A DNA stretch of 64,000 bases from Brachyspira murdochii DSM 12563. GTDB taxonomy: Bacteria; Spirochaetota; Brachyspiria; Brachyspirales; Brachyspiraceae. The notes beneath the pieces were generated by a model that worked only from the letters and a program-made list of their open reading frames with translations, did not search any database and was not told the origin of the DNA. The stretch lies in contig NC_014150.1 of assembly GCF_000092845.1 (NCBI RefSeq), positions 930,001 to 994,000 of the forward strand, read 5' to 3'. A program made the translations under genes and the position numbers. Below are positions 8,798-17,827 of the stretch, in pieces. Each line of letters starts with the position of its first letter. Positions within the stretch are counted from its first letter, which is position 1.

Positions 8798-10114
8798 TTA
8801 TACTAAATAAGTATTTAAAAAATTATCCATATCTTCTTTAGGTACCATACTGCCTCCAGTAGCCCAGCAAATATGGTATGAATTTTTTATATTATCTCCT
8901 ATTTTTTCTTTTATATAATTTTTACTTTCTTCATTTTTCATAAGTTCTACAGGACCTTGAAAAGTGGCACAGGCAGAAGGTTCTATTTGTATATTTTCAG
9001 TTTCATTTAAATATCTAAGATAATCATACAATCTGTAATCAGCTATAGTAAATTCTCCGCTTAATATAGGCTCCATTATTCTGCTTACAAGTCCTGAAGG
9101 TCTGCCTACAGCAAGTCCGTCAGCATGTGTAATACCATTGATTCCTATATCTTTTACGCTAATATTTTCATGCATAGAAGTTTCTAAACCTAATAACATA
9201 CATGGAGCTAAAGTAGGTTCTATAAAGAATATATAAACATTATCTTTATATATTCTTTTTAACCCATAAGCAACACCACCCGGAGCTCCCCCTACACCGC
9301 AAGGTATATATACTATTAAAGGATTTTGTTCATTTATATCTATACCTTTTTCTTCAAGCTGTTTTTTTAATCTTCGTGCTGCTACTGTATAACCCAAAAA
9401 TAAATCCATAGATTTTTCATCATCTATAAAATAACTTTTTGGATCAGCATCTGAATTTTTACGTCCTTCTTCTACAGCTTTACCGTAATCATCAGCATAT
9501 TCTATAACTGTTACTCCCTTAGCTCGTAACATATCTTTTTTCCATTGTTTGGCATCGGCTGACATATGAACTATTACTTCAAATCCTAAAGCAGCACTAG
9601 TTATTCCTATACTTAATCCTAAATTACCAGTAGAACCTACTTGTATTTTATATTGAGAGAAAAATTTTCTAAATTTATCTTCAGTAAGTATAGAATAATC
9701 ATCATTAATATTTAATATTCCGGCATCTATTGCTAAGTCTTCAGCATGTTTTAATACCTCATAAACTCCGCCTCTAGCCTTAATGGAACCCGCTACTGGA
9801 AGATGACTGTCCATTTTTAAATACAATTTTCCGTATATTTTTGTATTATATTTTTCTTCTAATTTACTTTGCATTTTTAATATTGGCTCTAAAGGCGATT
9901 CTATTATACCGTTAGATTTTTGAGTTTCTGGAAAAGCCTTCATAATAAAAGGGGCAAATCTTTTTAAACGCTCCTCTGCATCATCTAATTGCTTATCAGA
10001 TATAGGTAAATTCTTTTCATACTCAGAAAACCTAATTTCTTTTTTATTAATCCAAGCAATTTCTTCTAATCTTGATAATTTATCTACTACTACATTATTA
10101 CTAAAATCTTTCAT
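8798..10114 (-). CDS. dsdA: D-serine ammonia-lyase (dehydratase)
   Basis: PLP enzyme that converts D-serine to pyruvate and ammonia in the cytoplasm. 438 residues, as in E. coli DsdA (about 440). The PLP lysine is about K112 in AGSIKARGG, the phosphate/PLP pocket is in STGNLGLSIG, and the glycine-rich PCGVGGAPGG loop follows near residue 270. The ATG at 10114 has AGAGGT upstream. It lies 14 bases after the permease gene, so both form one operon. L-serine/threonine dehydratases share the fold, but this N-terminus and length are those of DsdA. Confidence 0.93.
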   Translation of the reverse strand: MKDFSNNVVVDKLSRLEEIAWINKKEIRFSEYEKNLPISDKQLDDAEERLKRFAPFIMKAFPETQKSNGIIESPLEPILKMQSKLEEKYNTKIYGKLYLKMDSHLPVAGSIKARGGVYEVLKHAEDLAIDAGILNINDDYSILTEDKFRKFFSQYKIQVGSTGNLGLSIGITSAALGFEVIVHMSADAKQWKKDMLRAKGVTVIEYADDYGKAVEEGRKNSDADPKSYFIDDEKSMDLFLGYTVAARRLKKQLEEKGIDINEQNPLIVYIPCGVGGAPGGVAYGLKRIYKDNVYIFFIEPTLAPCMLLGLETSMHENISVKDIGINGITHADGLAVGRPSGLVSRIMEPILSGEFTIADYRLYDYLRYLNETENIQIEPSACATFQGPVELMKNEESKNYIKEKIGDNIKNSYHICWATGGSMVPKEDMDNFLNTYLV

Positions 10115-10128
10115 ATCTTAACCTCTTT

Positions 10129-11487
10129 TTATAGAAATATTAATTTTAATATAAATACACATATTAATGCTGTTAATGCCTGAAGTACACTTACTATAGG
10201 AAATACTTTATATGCTGTTTCTGGCTTCATCTCTGATGTAGAAGTAACAACCCAAAAAAAGTCATCATTACCATGAAATACCATAAATCCTCCTGCAGCA
10301 CAGGCAAGCATAGCTATTACAAGTCCCATAGGCGAATTAAACCCTAAAACATCTACTAAAGGAAGAAGCATAGATGCAGCTGTTATCATTCCAACAGTAC
10401 CAGAACCTATAGCTGTCCTAAATATAGCACCTATTATAAAAGGAACTATTATTCCAACTGATATACCAGAAAACATACTTGTAACTATATCCTGAAGATT
10501 AGATAATTTCAATACTGTAGCAAAAGCCCCGCCTGAACCAACTATCAAAACTATCTGTCCTGCAGTTTTTAAAGCTTCCCCAAATATACCATCAAATGTC
10601 CAAACTTCCTTATCTTCTTTATTTACAGATCTATATGTAAAAAATGCAATTATTAAACCTATAAATAATGCAATTATGGTTTGCCCCAATATATCCAAAA
10701 TATTATATAAAGTCCCTTTTCCTAAAGGTGCCGATTCTAATGTTGCAACTGTTCTAAGAAGCATCAAAATTATAGGAATCAATATTGGAGAGAAACTCAT
10801 AATAGGAGAAGGAAGTTTATTTCCTTTATTTTCCTCATAAGTATTTACACTATTATCTATATTTGGTAAGTAATAATACTTTTTACCAAAAAATCTTCCA
10901 GCCAATACACCTATAATAGTTACTGGTATTGATACTAACATTCCGAGAAGTATAACTAATCCCAAATTTGCTTTTAATATGCCTGCAACAGCCAAAGGTC
11001 CCGGAGTAGGCGGAACTAACATATGAGTTGCATGAAGTCCCATAGCCAAAGCTACTGCCATAGTGGTCATACTTCCTCCTGTATCTTTGCTTATTCTTTT
11101 TGCCAATGGTGATAATAGTACAAAAGCAGAATCGCAAAATACTGGTATTGATACAAAATAGCCTGTTACAGCTAATCCTATATCAGCATTCTTTTTACCT
11201 GTTATTTTTAATATGGTTTCTGCCATTGTTTCTGCAGCTCCGCTCTTTTCAAGCAAAGCTCCCATGACTGTACCTATTGCTATTACTATTCCGATACCAG
11301 CTATTGTACCTCCTAATCCGCTAGAATATGCCTCTATTATTGAAGGTATAGAATGTCCTGAAATTATACCAAAGAAAAAGGCACTTATTGATAAAGCAAA
11401 GAATGGATGCAGTTTTACAAATATAGTTAGTACTATCAAAACTAATATTGATAATATAATAGCAACTATAACAAACATTGAACCCAT
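10129..11487 (-). CDS. dsdX: GntP-family permease, probable D-serine transporter (DsdX-like)
   Basis: 452 residues with about 12 hydrophobic segments, of the gluconate:H+ symporter (GntP) family: SGLGGTIAGIGIVIAIGTVMG, GYFVSIPVFCDSAF, HATHMLVPPTPGPLA and the C-terminal GNDDFFW motif. The family takes up sugar acids or D-serine. The adjacent dsdA makes D-serine the best guess (inference). The ATG follows a near-perfect TAGGAGGT at six-base spacing. It is the first gene of a permease-dsdA operon. Confidence 0.8.
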   Translation of the reverse strand: MGSMFVIVAIILSILVLIVLTIFVKLHPFFALSISAFFFGIISGHSIPSIIEAYSSGLGGTIAGIGIVIAIGTVMGALLEKSGAAETMAETILKITGKKNADIGLAVTGYFVSIPVFCDSAFVLLSPLAKRISKDTGGSMTTMAVALAMGLHATHMLVPPTPGPLAVAGILKANLGLVILLGMLVSIPVTIIGVLAGRFFGKKYYYLPNIDNSVNTYEENKGNKLPSPIMSFSPILIPIILMLLRTVATLESAPLGKGTLYNILDILGQTIIALFIGLIIAFFTYRSVNKEDKEVWTFDGIFGEALKTAGQIVLIVGSGGAFATVLKLSNLQDIVTSMFSGISVGIIVPFIIGAIFRTAIGSGTVGMITAASMLLPLVDVLGFNSPMGLVIAMLACAAGGFMVFHGNDDFFWVVTSTSEMKPETAYKVFPIVSVLQALTALICVFILKLIFL

Positions 11488-11691
11488 AAAATACCTCCTA
11501 GAATATATTTTTTATAGCACATAATCACATTAATATCAAAATTTTACAGTATTATATATATCATAAAATACATTATTATTATGTATTAGTACTATAATTA
11601 TTAGAATAGTAAATTTTTATCCAAAAGTCAATAAAAAATTAAATATAATTTAATAAATTTATAATAATTTAATAAAATTTAATTAATATCT

Positions 11692-12333
11692 ATGCATTAT
11701 TTTTATACTATTGAAAAAAACAAAAAAAAATATATAATTATTTTGAATCAGAGTAAAAATAATAAAGATAAAAACATGTGTAATGAAATAGATATTGGAA
11801 TAAAAATAAAAGATATAAGAATTAAAAAAGGAATTCTAATAAAAGATTTAGCCAAAAAATGCGGTATATCATCATCTATGCTTAGCCAAATAGAAAAAGG
11901 CAATGCCAATCCTTCATTAAACACTATAAAATCAATAGCAAAAGAATTAGAAGTTCCAATCTTTCAATTTTTTATAGAAGATGAAGAAAACATAAAAAAA
12001 ATAAATATCTTAAAGGAAAGAGATAGAAAAATAATATATACAAGAGAAGTTACATATGAATTGCTATCTCCTGAAGGAACAAGCAATATAGAATTTATAA
12101 GAATGATTCTAAATGAAAAAGATTTAGAATCATCTATTGAACCTATGCCTCATAAGGGGGAAGAAGTGGCATTTTTATTAAGCGGAAAAGCTGAAATTAC
12201 AATATTCAATCAATCTGCTGTTATGTATGAAGGAGATTCAATACATATACCCGCTTTAGCACCGCATAAATGGAAAAATTTACATGACAAAGAAAGTATA
12301 ATCATTTTTGCAGTAACTCCGCCAGAATTTTAA
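11692..12333 (+). CDS. XRE-family regulator with C-terminal cupin
   Basis: A helix-turn-helix DNA-binding region (IKDIRIKKGILIKDLAKKCG, ISSSMLSQIEKGNANPSL) is joined to a cupin small-molecule domain (HKGEEVAFLLSGKAEI, IHIPALAPHKWKN). This architecture is common among regulators of amino-acid and sulfur use. It is divergent from the DsdX-like/dsdA operon across about 200 bases, so it probably controls that operon. The start is uncertain: the longest frame (213 aa) begins at 11692, but an ATG at 11776 (185 aa, beginning MCNEID) fits the family better. Neither has a strong Shine-Dalgarno. Its last four bases overlap the convergent aroK. Confidence 0.85.
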   Translation: MHYFYTIEKNKKKYIIILNQSKNNKDKNMCNEIDIGIKIKDIRIKKGILIKDLAKKCGISSSMLSQIEKGNANPSLNTIKSIAKELEVPIFQFFIEDEENIKKINILKERDRKIIYTREVTYELLSPEGTSNIEFIRMILNEKDLESSIEPMPHKGEEVAFLLSGKAEITIFNQSAVMYEGDSIHIPALAPHKWKNLHDKESIIIFAVTPPEF

Positions 12334-12875
12334 ATCTGATTGATAAAACCTTTTATTAAATCATGCAGCCTTATAAAAGTGTTATTAATATCATCTTCCC
12401 AAGTATTATGTGTAAATATTATATCAGCACTCTCTCTGTATAAATTATCTCTCTGTTTTGAAAGCTCTAATAATTTATTTTTATCTTTTGCAAGCAAAGG
12501 ACGCTCTCTAGGGTCTATGTTTTGCAGTATAATTTCCGGATTTCTGTCTATAAAAATGGTAAGTCCTTTTTCCTTCATAATATTTCTATTTTTTTCGAGA
12601 AGTACTATCCCCCCTCCAGTGGATATTACAGCATTATTCATACCGGCAAGCTCTTCTAAAACTTCACTTTCTACTTTTCTGAAATATTCTTCTCCGTTAT
12701 CTGCAAAAATATCTGTTATTGTTTTCTCTTCTTTTTGTTCTATAAATGAATCCATATCATAAAGAGTATAATTTAATTTTTCAGCTAGAAGTTTTGATAA
12801 AGCACTTTTCCCACACCCCGGAAGTCCTATTACAAATATTACTTTATTATCTATATTATTTTTATTATTCATCAT
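12330..12875 (-). CDS. aroK: Shikimate kinase
   Basis: 181 residues. It phosphorylates shikimate at O3 in the chorismate pathway. The Walker A GLPGCGKS is at residues 16-23, the shikimate-binding Asp in DMDSFIE near 40, and STGGGIVLL near residue 85; the lid region contains DPRERPLL. The start codons ATG ATG overlap the last 11 bases of pheA, so translation is probably coupled to pheA. The pairing of aroK with a fused chorismate mutase-prephenate dehydratase fits aromatic amino-acid synthesis. Confidence 0.93.
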   Translation of the reverse strand: MMNNKNNIDNKVIFVIGLPGCGKSALSKLLAEKLNYTLYDMDSFIEQKEEKTITDIFADNGEEYFRKVESEVLEELAGMNNAVISTGGGIVLLEKNRNIMKEKGLTIFIDRNPEIILQNIDPRERPLLAKDKNKLLELSKQRDNLYRESADIIFTHNTWEDDINNTFIRLHDLIKGFINQI

Positions 12876-13989
12876 ACTGCCCTAATATTATAAGATTCTC
12901 TACACTTTTCTTAAAATCTTCAAACTCTTCTTTATACCTATCAAAGTCGCCTGTCATATCAATATAAAAATAATACTGCCATTTTCTGTCACTATGAGGA
13001 CGGCTTACTATAGAAGTTAAATTAAAACTTTTTAATTTATCAAGAGAATTAGCCAAACTGCCGTTTTCATGAGGAAGCAAAAATCTCATAGTCATTTTGT
13101 TTCCGCTATTTAAAGCATTATCATAATTAGCTACTATTATAAAGCGTGTAGTGTTTCCTTTTATATTTTCAATATTTTCTTCAAGCATATCTAAATCATA
13201 AATCTTACAGGCATTTTTATTTGAAATAGAAGCAATGGTTTTATCATCTCCATTAGAAACTATAAAAGCAGCTTCTGCCGTATTTGATGCTGTTATCTCT
13301 TCAAAACTATTTTCTTTTATAAAATTAGAACATTGTTTCAAAGCCTGATGATGAGATATAACCTTTTTAATATCTTTTATACTGATCCCCTTTTTAGCCA
13401 TAAGACCGTATTCTATAGGTAAATATATCTCTCCAACAATTTTGCAGTTATAATCGGCAAGTATATCCAAAACCTCATTAACCATACCAGTAGAAGAATT
13501 TTCTAAAGGTAAAACACCGTAATAACTCTCACCGCTTCTTATGCTTTCAAGTACATCATTAAAATATGCCTTTTTTATGAGACATGCATTTTCACCAAAA
13601 AATTTCAAAGCAGCCTCATGTCCGTTTCCGCCTTCTCTGCCCTGATAAACTACTCTCTTATCATATTTTATTTTTTCTTTATTATTACCATTTTCTTTTT
13701 TGTTATCACTACCTTCATCAATTAAATGTTTCTGAAGCTGTTTTGATGTGTACATTATATCATTATACATAGTTGTTATTAATGATGATAAATCTTTATT
13801 TTCAAGCAGTTCTATTTTTTTTGCTATAACTTCTTTTTCTCTTTTCGGGTCAAATATAGGGGCATTATATTTCTTTTTTGTCTCTCCTACTTTAAGACTA
13901 ACTTTCATTCTTTCATCTATCAAATTTACTATTTGCTTATCAATTCTGTCAATTTCTTTTCTTAATTCCTGTAATTCTTCAGATAACAT
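12865..13989 (-). CDS. pheA: Bifunctional chorismate mutase / prephenate dehydratase
   Basis: 374 residues, the P-protein that turns chorismate into phenylpyruvate. An N-terminal AroQ-type chorismate mutase helix set (residues 1-90; LRKEIDRIDKQIVNLIDERM) is followed by the dehydratase domain (about 110-285, with the NTTRF motif near 280) and an ACT regulatory domain whose phenylalanine-binding motifs appear as GSLA and VSRP. Feedback inhibition by phenylalanine is therefore expected. It has its own promoter upstream and overlaps aroK. Confidence 0.94.
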   Translation of the reverse strand: MLSEELQELRKEIDRIDKQIVNLIDERMKVSLKVGETKKKYNAPIFDPKREKEVIAKKIELLENKDLSSLITTMYNDIMYTSKQLQKHLIDEGSDNKKENGNNKEKIKYDKRVVYQGREGGNGHEAALKFFGENACLIKKAYFNDVLESIRSGESYYGVLPLENSSTGMVNEVLDILADYNCKIVGEIYLPIEYGLMAKKGISIKDIKKVISHHQALKQCSNFIKENSFEEITASNTAEAAFIVSNGDDKTIASISNKNACKIYDLDMLEENIENIKGNTTRFIIVANYDNALNSGNKMTMRFLLPHENGSLANSLDKLKSFNLTSIVSRPHSDRKWQYYFYIDMTGDFDRYKEEFEDFKKSVENLIILGQYDE

Positions 13990-14033
13990 AATAATATCCT
14001 TAAATATAAAATATTTCTTATTGTAGTAATAAG

Positions 14034-14061
14034 ATTATACTAAATAGGCGTAAATTGTAAA
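14034..14061 (-). promoter_or_regulatory. Promoter of pheA-aroK
   Basis: On the minus strand TTTACA (14061-14056), 16-base spacer, TATAAT (14039-14034), with a TTTAG extension just before the -10. It lies 45-70 bases upstream of the pheA start. Confidence 0.75.
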
Positions 14062-14149
14062 GAAATTTATTTTATATACTGAAATTTTTTAAGTTTGTCA
14101 ACTACTAATCTTTTAATTTTATTGTTTATGGTGGTTTGTCCACTGCTCT

Positions 14150-14280
14150 GCATGCTTACGCAACAGTTCTTTTGCGACGAAGGAAGTACTTGACAAAGTC
14201 CACTGTAAGTGTAGGTATGACCAAAAGAACCTATATCTTCGACAAGCTTGAATACGCTTTGTGAAAGACTGCATTTTTTA
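14150..14280 (-). repeat. Decayed copy of the intergenic repeat family
   Basis: On the minus strand, 14233-14272 closely matches 14992-15035 on the plus strand: TATCYTCGACAAGCT followed by ATACGCTT. The differences are almost all C-to-T or G-to-A, with this copy holding the AT version. Another part, TTGACAAAGTCC at 14190-14201, matches TTGACGAAGTCC near 14358 in the next element. Confidence 0.7.
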
Positions 14281-14346
14281 TATAAAGCTAGGTGTTATAC
14301 CATGTTTGATATATATTCTTAAAATATTAAGCTATAGTATGTGAAT

Positions 14347-14435
14347 TTTTTGCAACTTTGACGAAGTCCGCCTGTGGCGTGCGGCGGGAAAAAGACAATA
14401 AAAACATTGACAAACTCAAAAATTTTTAGTATATA
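14347..14435 (+). repeat. Promoter-bearing intergenic repeat, copy 1
   Basis: From GCGGCGGGAAAAAGA at 14381 to the -10 region it matches 15048-15103 with only a few differences. It ends in a TTGACA-N17-TATATA promoter and precedes a frameshifted reading frame. Confidence 0.8.
14407..14435 (+). promoter_or_regulatory. Promoter inside repeat copy 1
   Basis: TTGACA (14407-14412), 17-base spacer, TATATA (14430-14435). It faces the pseudogene at 14457. Confidence 0.7.
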
Positions 14436-14456
14436 TTAATATAATTAAATAAAAAA

Positions 14457-14793
14457 ACTGATAATTTACTTCATATTATTGTATGTCCAAATTCTAATAA
14501 AGATATACTTTCAAGTATAGAGAAAATATCAAATATGAATTTGGAATATACTTGTAGAACTTTAATAAACGATAATTCTAAATTCATAATAATAGATAAT
14601 AAAAAAAACAATTGAAGCATTAAAAACATTACTACAATTAATAGAATATGGTAGTATAAATTATCAAGATATAATTTTTGATATAGAATACCTTAAACCT
14701 GACTATAGCTTCATAGCTTATATATTAAAGAATGAAAAAGAAATAATTTATAATATTAATGATTTTTTAATTTATTTGCCAACTAGGTATTAA
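14457..14793 (+). pseudogene. Frameshifted hypothetical gene remnant
   Basis: The first frame reads about 52 codons (NLLHIIVCPNSNKDILSS...) to a stop just after an A8 run near 14600-14610. The next frame continues with about 60 codons (TIEALKTLLQLIEYG... to LIYLPTRY) to a stop at 14793. A one-base shift at the A8 run joins them into about 112 residues. No in-frame ATG with a ribosome-binding site is found after the promoter, so the start may also be lost. I do not recognise the family. Confidence 0.55.
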
Positions 14794-14865
14794 TTATTAA
14801 AAATAATAGTATATACCTAAACAACTATATTTTGTCAGAAATAAATTGATATTTTTGTTTTTATA

Positions 14866-14935
14866 TCTGGGGCTTTGCCCCAGACCCCACTTCTTTTGTT
14901 GCCACAAAGAAGCAAAAAGGCTGCACTTGGGCTTT
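14866..14935. repeat. Two GC-rich intergenic hairpins
   Basis: TGGGGC-TTT-GCCCCA is a perfect short hairpin. It is followed by CTTCTTT...AAAGAAG around a 9-base loop. No open reading frame is associated with it. It resembles extragenic palindromic elements in form. Confidence 0.6.
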
Positions 14936-14991
14936 AATTTAATAAATTATTTTACATGTAAGACAATTTTAGTATGATTTAGTACTAATTC

Positions 14992-15103
14992 TATCCTCGC
15001 ACTTTCGCGAAGCGTATCCGAGCTTGTCGAGGATATAAGCAACTTTTGCGGCGGGAAAAAGAACAACATAAAAATTGACAAACTTAAAAATTTTTAGTAT
15101 AAT
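14992..15103 (+). repeat. Promoter-bearing intergenic repeat, copy 2
   Basis: Starts with an inverted repeat TATCCTCG ... CGAGGATA (14992-14999 and 15028-15035) that encloses TTCGCGAA. It continues with GCGGCGGGAAAAAGA (15048) and ends in a consensus promoter. It matches 14381-14435 over its right half and 14233-14272 (inverted) over its left half. Confidence 0.8.
15075..15103 (+). promoter_or_regulatory. Consensus promoter of the PLD-like gene
   Basis: TTGACA (15075-15080), exactly 17 bases, TATAAT (15098-15103). A full consensus sigma-70 type promoter carried within repeat copy 2, 30 bases from the ATG. Confidence 0.88.
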
Positions 15104-15132
15104 TTAATTAATTTTAAATACAGGATAAGAAA

Positions 15133-16389
15133 ATGAATTTATTTACAAATTCTAATGATAAACATGATTTTTTAAAAACAGCATTGATTGCTAGTATAAA
15201 AGAAAATGATGATATATTTATAGCAACTGCATTTTTTAATGATACAGAAATAATAAATAAAGCTGTAGAAAAAAATTGTAATATAAAACTTATTGTAAGA
15301 TTATCATTAGCAACTTCTATAGAAAGATTAAAAGATGTATATAATAAAAAAAATGTACATATTAGATTTTTTACTTCAGATAGTTTTCACCCTAAATTAT
15401 ATATATTTGGAAATACAAAAGCATTTATAGGTTCATCAAATTTAACTAAAAGCGGTATATTATCTAATCAAGAGATAAATGTTTCAATAGATTCTGATAA
15501 TATAATTTTTTATGATCTAATAAATTGTTTTTATGATTATTGGGAAAGTGCTGAAGTACTAAATGATAATATAATAGAAAAATATTCAAAAATAGAAGAA
15601 GAATATCATGATCTAGATAATAAATTAAAAAAATTTAATGAAATATTAAAAGAAGAAATAGGTGATTTTAAATTTAATAATATTACAACTATTGATAATA
15701 CTAAAAAAAGTAAAAAATTATCATATATTTCAGATTTTAAAAGAAAATATCAAATATTTTTGGATTGTTATAAAAAATTAACTGAAATGTATACATCATC
15801 TCTTATGAAACTTCAAATTAATAGGAAATATAATGATTTACCATTAAAAATAGAAATGGATCAGTTTTTAAACTGGATCAAAGAAAATAAAATAAAAGAA
15901 AAAAGTTATATTAAAATTAATGATAATGAAATAGAACTAAAATTACAATATCTTATTAAAGAATATTATGATAATTATAAAATTGAAGATGAATATATTA
16001 AAAATTATAACAGATGCCGAAATACTTTAAAAGAAAACAATATAAATACAGTATCTTATAATGAATTATATGAAGCTTTATTATTTATTAATGCTTTTAG
16101 AGATAGAAGACGTTTTTTTTCAGATAATTCTATGAAAGAAAAATTTTTGGACACAAACAATAGTTTAGAAAATATAATAAGAACAATTTATTATTTATTA
16201 TATAATAATGAACCGTATGAAATAAAAATGGCTAACTGTATATATAATAAAGATTTTAAATTACAAGCTTTTGGTGAAAGCTGTGTTAAAGAGTTATATG
16301 GTGTTATGAGCGATAATGAAAATATTCCTTTATGTAATGACAGGGTATTTGAAGCTATGGAATATTTAGGATTCGGTAATTTAAAATAA
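15133..16389 (+). CDS. Phospholipase D-like (single HKD) nuclease-type protein
   Basis: 418 residues. Residues 1-150 form a PLD-like domain with one HKD-type motif, H86-x-K88 (FHPKLYIF) and GSSNLTKSG at 100-108, the layout of single-motif PLD nucleases that dimerise to complete the site. The remaining 270 residues are helical and very rich in Lys, Asn, Glu and Ile; I do not recognise them. There is no signal peptide. AGGA lies seven bases before the ATG and a consensus promoter is carried on a repeat. PLD nucleases of this kind occur in restriction and defence settings, but no partner gene is adjacent, so that role is only a possibility. Confidence 0.75.
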   Translation: MNLFTNSNDKHDFLKTALIASIKENDDIFIATAFFNDTEIINKAVEKNCNIKLIVRLSLATSIERLKDVYNKKNVHIRFFTSDSFHPKLYIFGNTKAFIGSSNLTKSGILSNQEINVSIDSDNIIFYDLINCFYDYWESAEVLNDNIIEKYSKIEEEYHDLDNKLKKFNEILKEEIGDFKFNNITTIDNTKKSKKLSYISDFKRKYQIFLDCYKKLTEMYTSSLMKLQINRKYNDLPLKIEMDQFLNWIKENKIKEKSYIKINDNEIELKLQYLIKEYYDNYKIEDEYIKNYNRCRNTLKENNINTVSYNELYEALLFINAFRDRRRFFSDNSMKEKFLDTNNSLENIIRTIYYLLYNNEPYEIKMANCIYNKDFKLQAFGESCVKELYGVMSDNENIPLCNDRVFEAMEYLGFGNLK

Positions 16390-16410
16390 TTTTTGATTAC
16401 AAATAAATAA

Positions 16411-16439
16411 GGCTTGCTAATATTTTTTATTAACAAGCC
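16411..16439 (+). terminator. Terminator between the PLD-like gene and metK
   Basis: Stem GGCTTG-C-TAATA pairs with TATTA-A-CAAGCC around a T-rich loop. It sits between two convergent genes and may act on both strands. Confidence 0.7.
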
Positions 16440-16479
16440 CTGAATGTTTAAAACTTTTTATATTTTATTTTTTAATCAA

Positions 16480-17664
16480 TTATTTAGCATTAGCAAACAA
16501 ATCTTTTATATCTGTTTTTTCCCAAGTAAACTCTGGAAGCTCTCTACCGAAGTGTCCGTAAGCTGTAGTTTTTTCATAAATAGGTCTTCTTAAATCTAGT
16601 TTTTTGATTATACCAGCTGGAGTTAAGTCAAGCTCTTTAGAAACTATATTAGCTAATACTTCATCATGTACTTTTGCTGTACCAAAAGTATTAACATATA
16701 CAGATAAAGGCTCAGGCACTCCTATAGCATAAGCAAATTGTACTAAAGCTCTGTCAGCTATACCAGAAGCTACTATATTTTTAGCAACATATCTAGCCAT
16801 ATAGCAGGCACTTCTGTCTACTTTTGTAGGATCTTTACCAGAGAAAGCACCGCCGCCATGTGCCCCATGTCCGCCGTAGCTGTCTACAATAATTTTTCTG
16901 CCTGTTAATCCGCAGTCTCCCATAGGACCGCCTACTACAAATAAACCCGTTGGGTTAATGTAGTATTTAGTGTTTTCATCAAGCATATTAGCCGGACATA
17001 TTTCATTTATAACATGTTTTTTTATGTCAGCTTCTATTTGTTTGTGATCAACACCTGCTGCATGCTGAGTAGAAATAACAATAGCTTCTATTCTAGCAGC
17101 TTTACCGTCTTTATATTCAACAGTAACCTGACTTTTGCCGTCTGGTCTTAAATAGTCAACTGTCTTGTCTTTTCTAACTTTAGCCAAACGTTCAGCCAAT
17201 CTATGAGCTAAATGTATAGTTAAAGGCATAAATGTCTCAGTTTCATTTATAGCATAACCGAACATTATACCTTGATCGCCTGCACCTTCAGAAACATTTG
17301 ATGATTCAGAATTAAACAATCCTTTACCAGCACTAACACCCATATCTATATCTGGAGACTGCTCAGCAATAGCCTCCATTACTGCACAAGTATCAGCGTC
17401 AAAACCCATTTCACTGCTTGTGTAGCCTATTCGCCTTACGGTATCTCTGGCGATTTTTTGATAATCCAATCTAGCTTTTGTAGTGATTTCTCCAGCAATT
17501 AAAATCATTCCAGTTTTTGCTAAAGTTTCGCAAGCTACTCTAGAATTAGGATCTTGTTTTAAACATTCGTCTAAGACTGCATCGCTTACAGCATCGCAAA
17601 TCTTATCAGGATGGCCTTCTGTTACCGATTCAGAAGAGAAATAATAATTTTTTATCTCTGCCAT
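16480..17664 (-). CDS. metK: S-adenosylmethionine synthetase
   Basis: 394 residues, the family's normal length. It makes S-adenosylmethionine from methionine and ATP in the cytoplasm. It begins with [15 protein letters not shown] (ATP/methionine-binding His in GHPDK) and carries the [12 protein letters not shown] hexapeptide region near 125 and the [17 protein letters not shown] loop near 270. The ATG follows AGAGGT. It has its own promoter and no neighbour in an operon. No SAM riboswitch is visible in its short leader. Confidence 0.98.
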   Translation of the reverse strand: MAEIKNYYFSSESVTEGHPDKICDAVSDAVLDECLKQDPNSRVACETLAKTGMILIAGEITTKARLDYQKIARDTVRRIGYTSSEMGFDADTCAVMEAIAEQSPDIDMGVSAGKGLFNSESSNVSEGAGDQGIMFGYAINETETFMPLTIHLAHRLAERLAKVRKDKTVDYLRPDGKSQVTVEYKDGKAARIEAIVISTQHAAGVDHKQIEADIKKHVINEICPANMLDENTKYYINPTGLFVVGGPMGDCGLTGRKIIVDSYGGHGAHGGGAFSGKDPTKVDRSACYMARYVAKNIVASGIADRALVQFAYAIGVPEPLSVYVNTFGTAKVHDEVLANIVSKELDLTPAGIIKKLDLRRPIYEKTTAYGHFGRELPEFTWEKTDIKDLFANAK

Positions 17665-17695
17665 AGTTTTACCTCTTTTTTAAAATAATCAATCT

Positions 17696-17723
17696 ATTGT
17701 ATATTGCTTAATCTAAAAGTCAA
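17696..17723 (-). promoter_or_regulatory. Promoter of metK
   Basis: Minus strand TTGACT (17723-17718), 16-base spacer, TACAAT (17701-17696), leaving a short leader of about 25 bases before the ATG. Confidence 0.75.
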
Positions 17724-17827
17724 GGAAATATTTAATAATTATTACAATTTAGTATAAATAACTATTAACTTATCTAAAAATTATTATTATATATAGTATT
17801 AATTAATATTATATAATACATATAATA

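Larger units (their letters stand above)
13990..15132. other. Gene-poor patch with decaying repeats
   Basis: About 1.1 kb without an intact gene. It holds the pheA promoter, GC-richer repeat elements (14150-14280, 14347-14435, 14866-14935, 14992-15103), two near-consensus promoters, and a broken reading frame at 14457-14793. The islands of GC-rich sequence stand out from the AT-rich surroundings. Confidence 0.8.

Noticed and set aside
17665-17827. SAM riboswitch in front of metK
   Set aside because: The promoter leaves only about 25 bases of leader, too short for a known SAM riboswitch fold.
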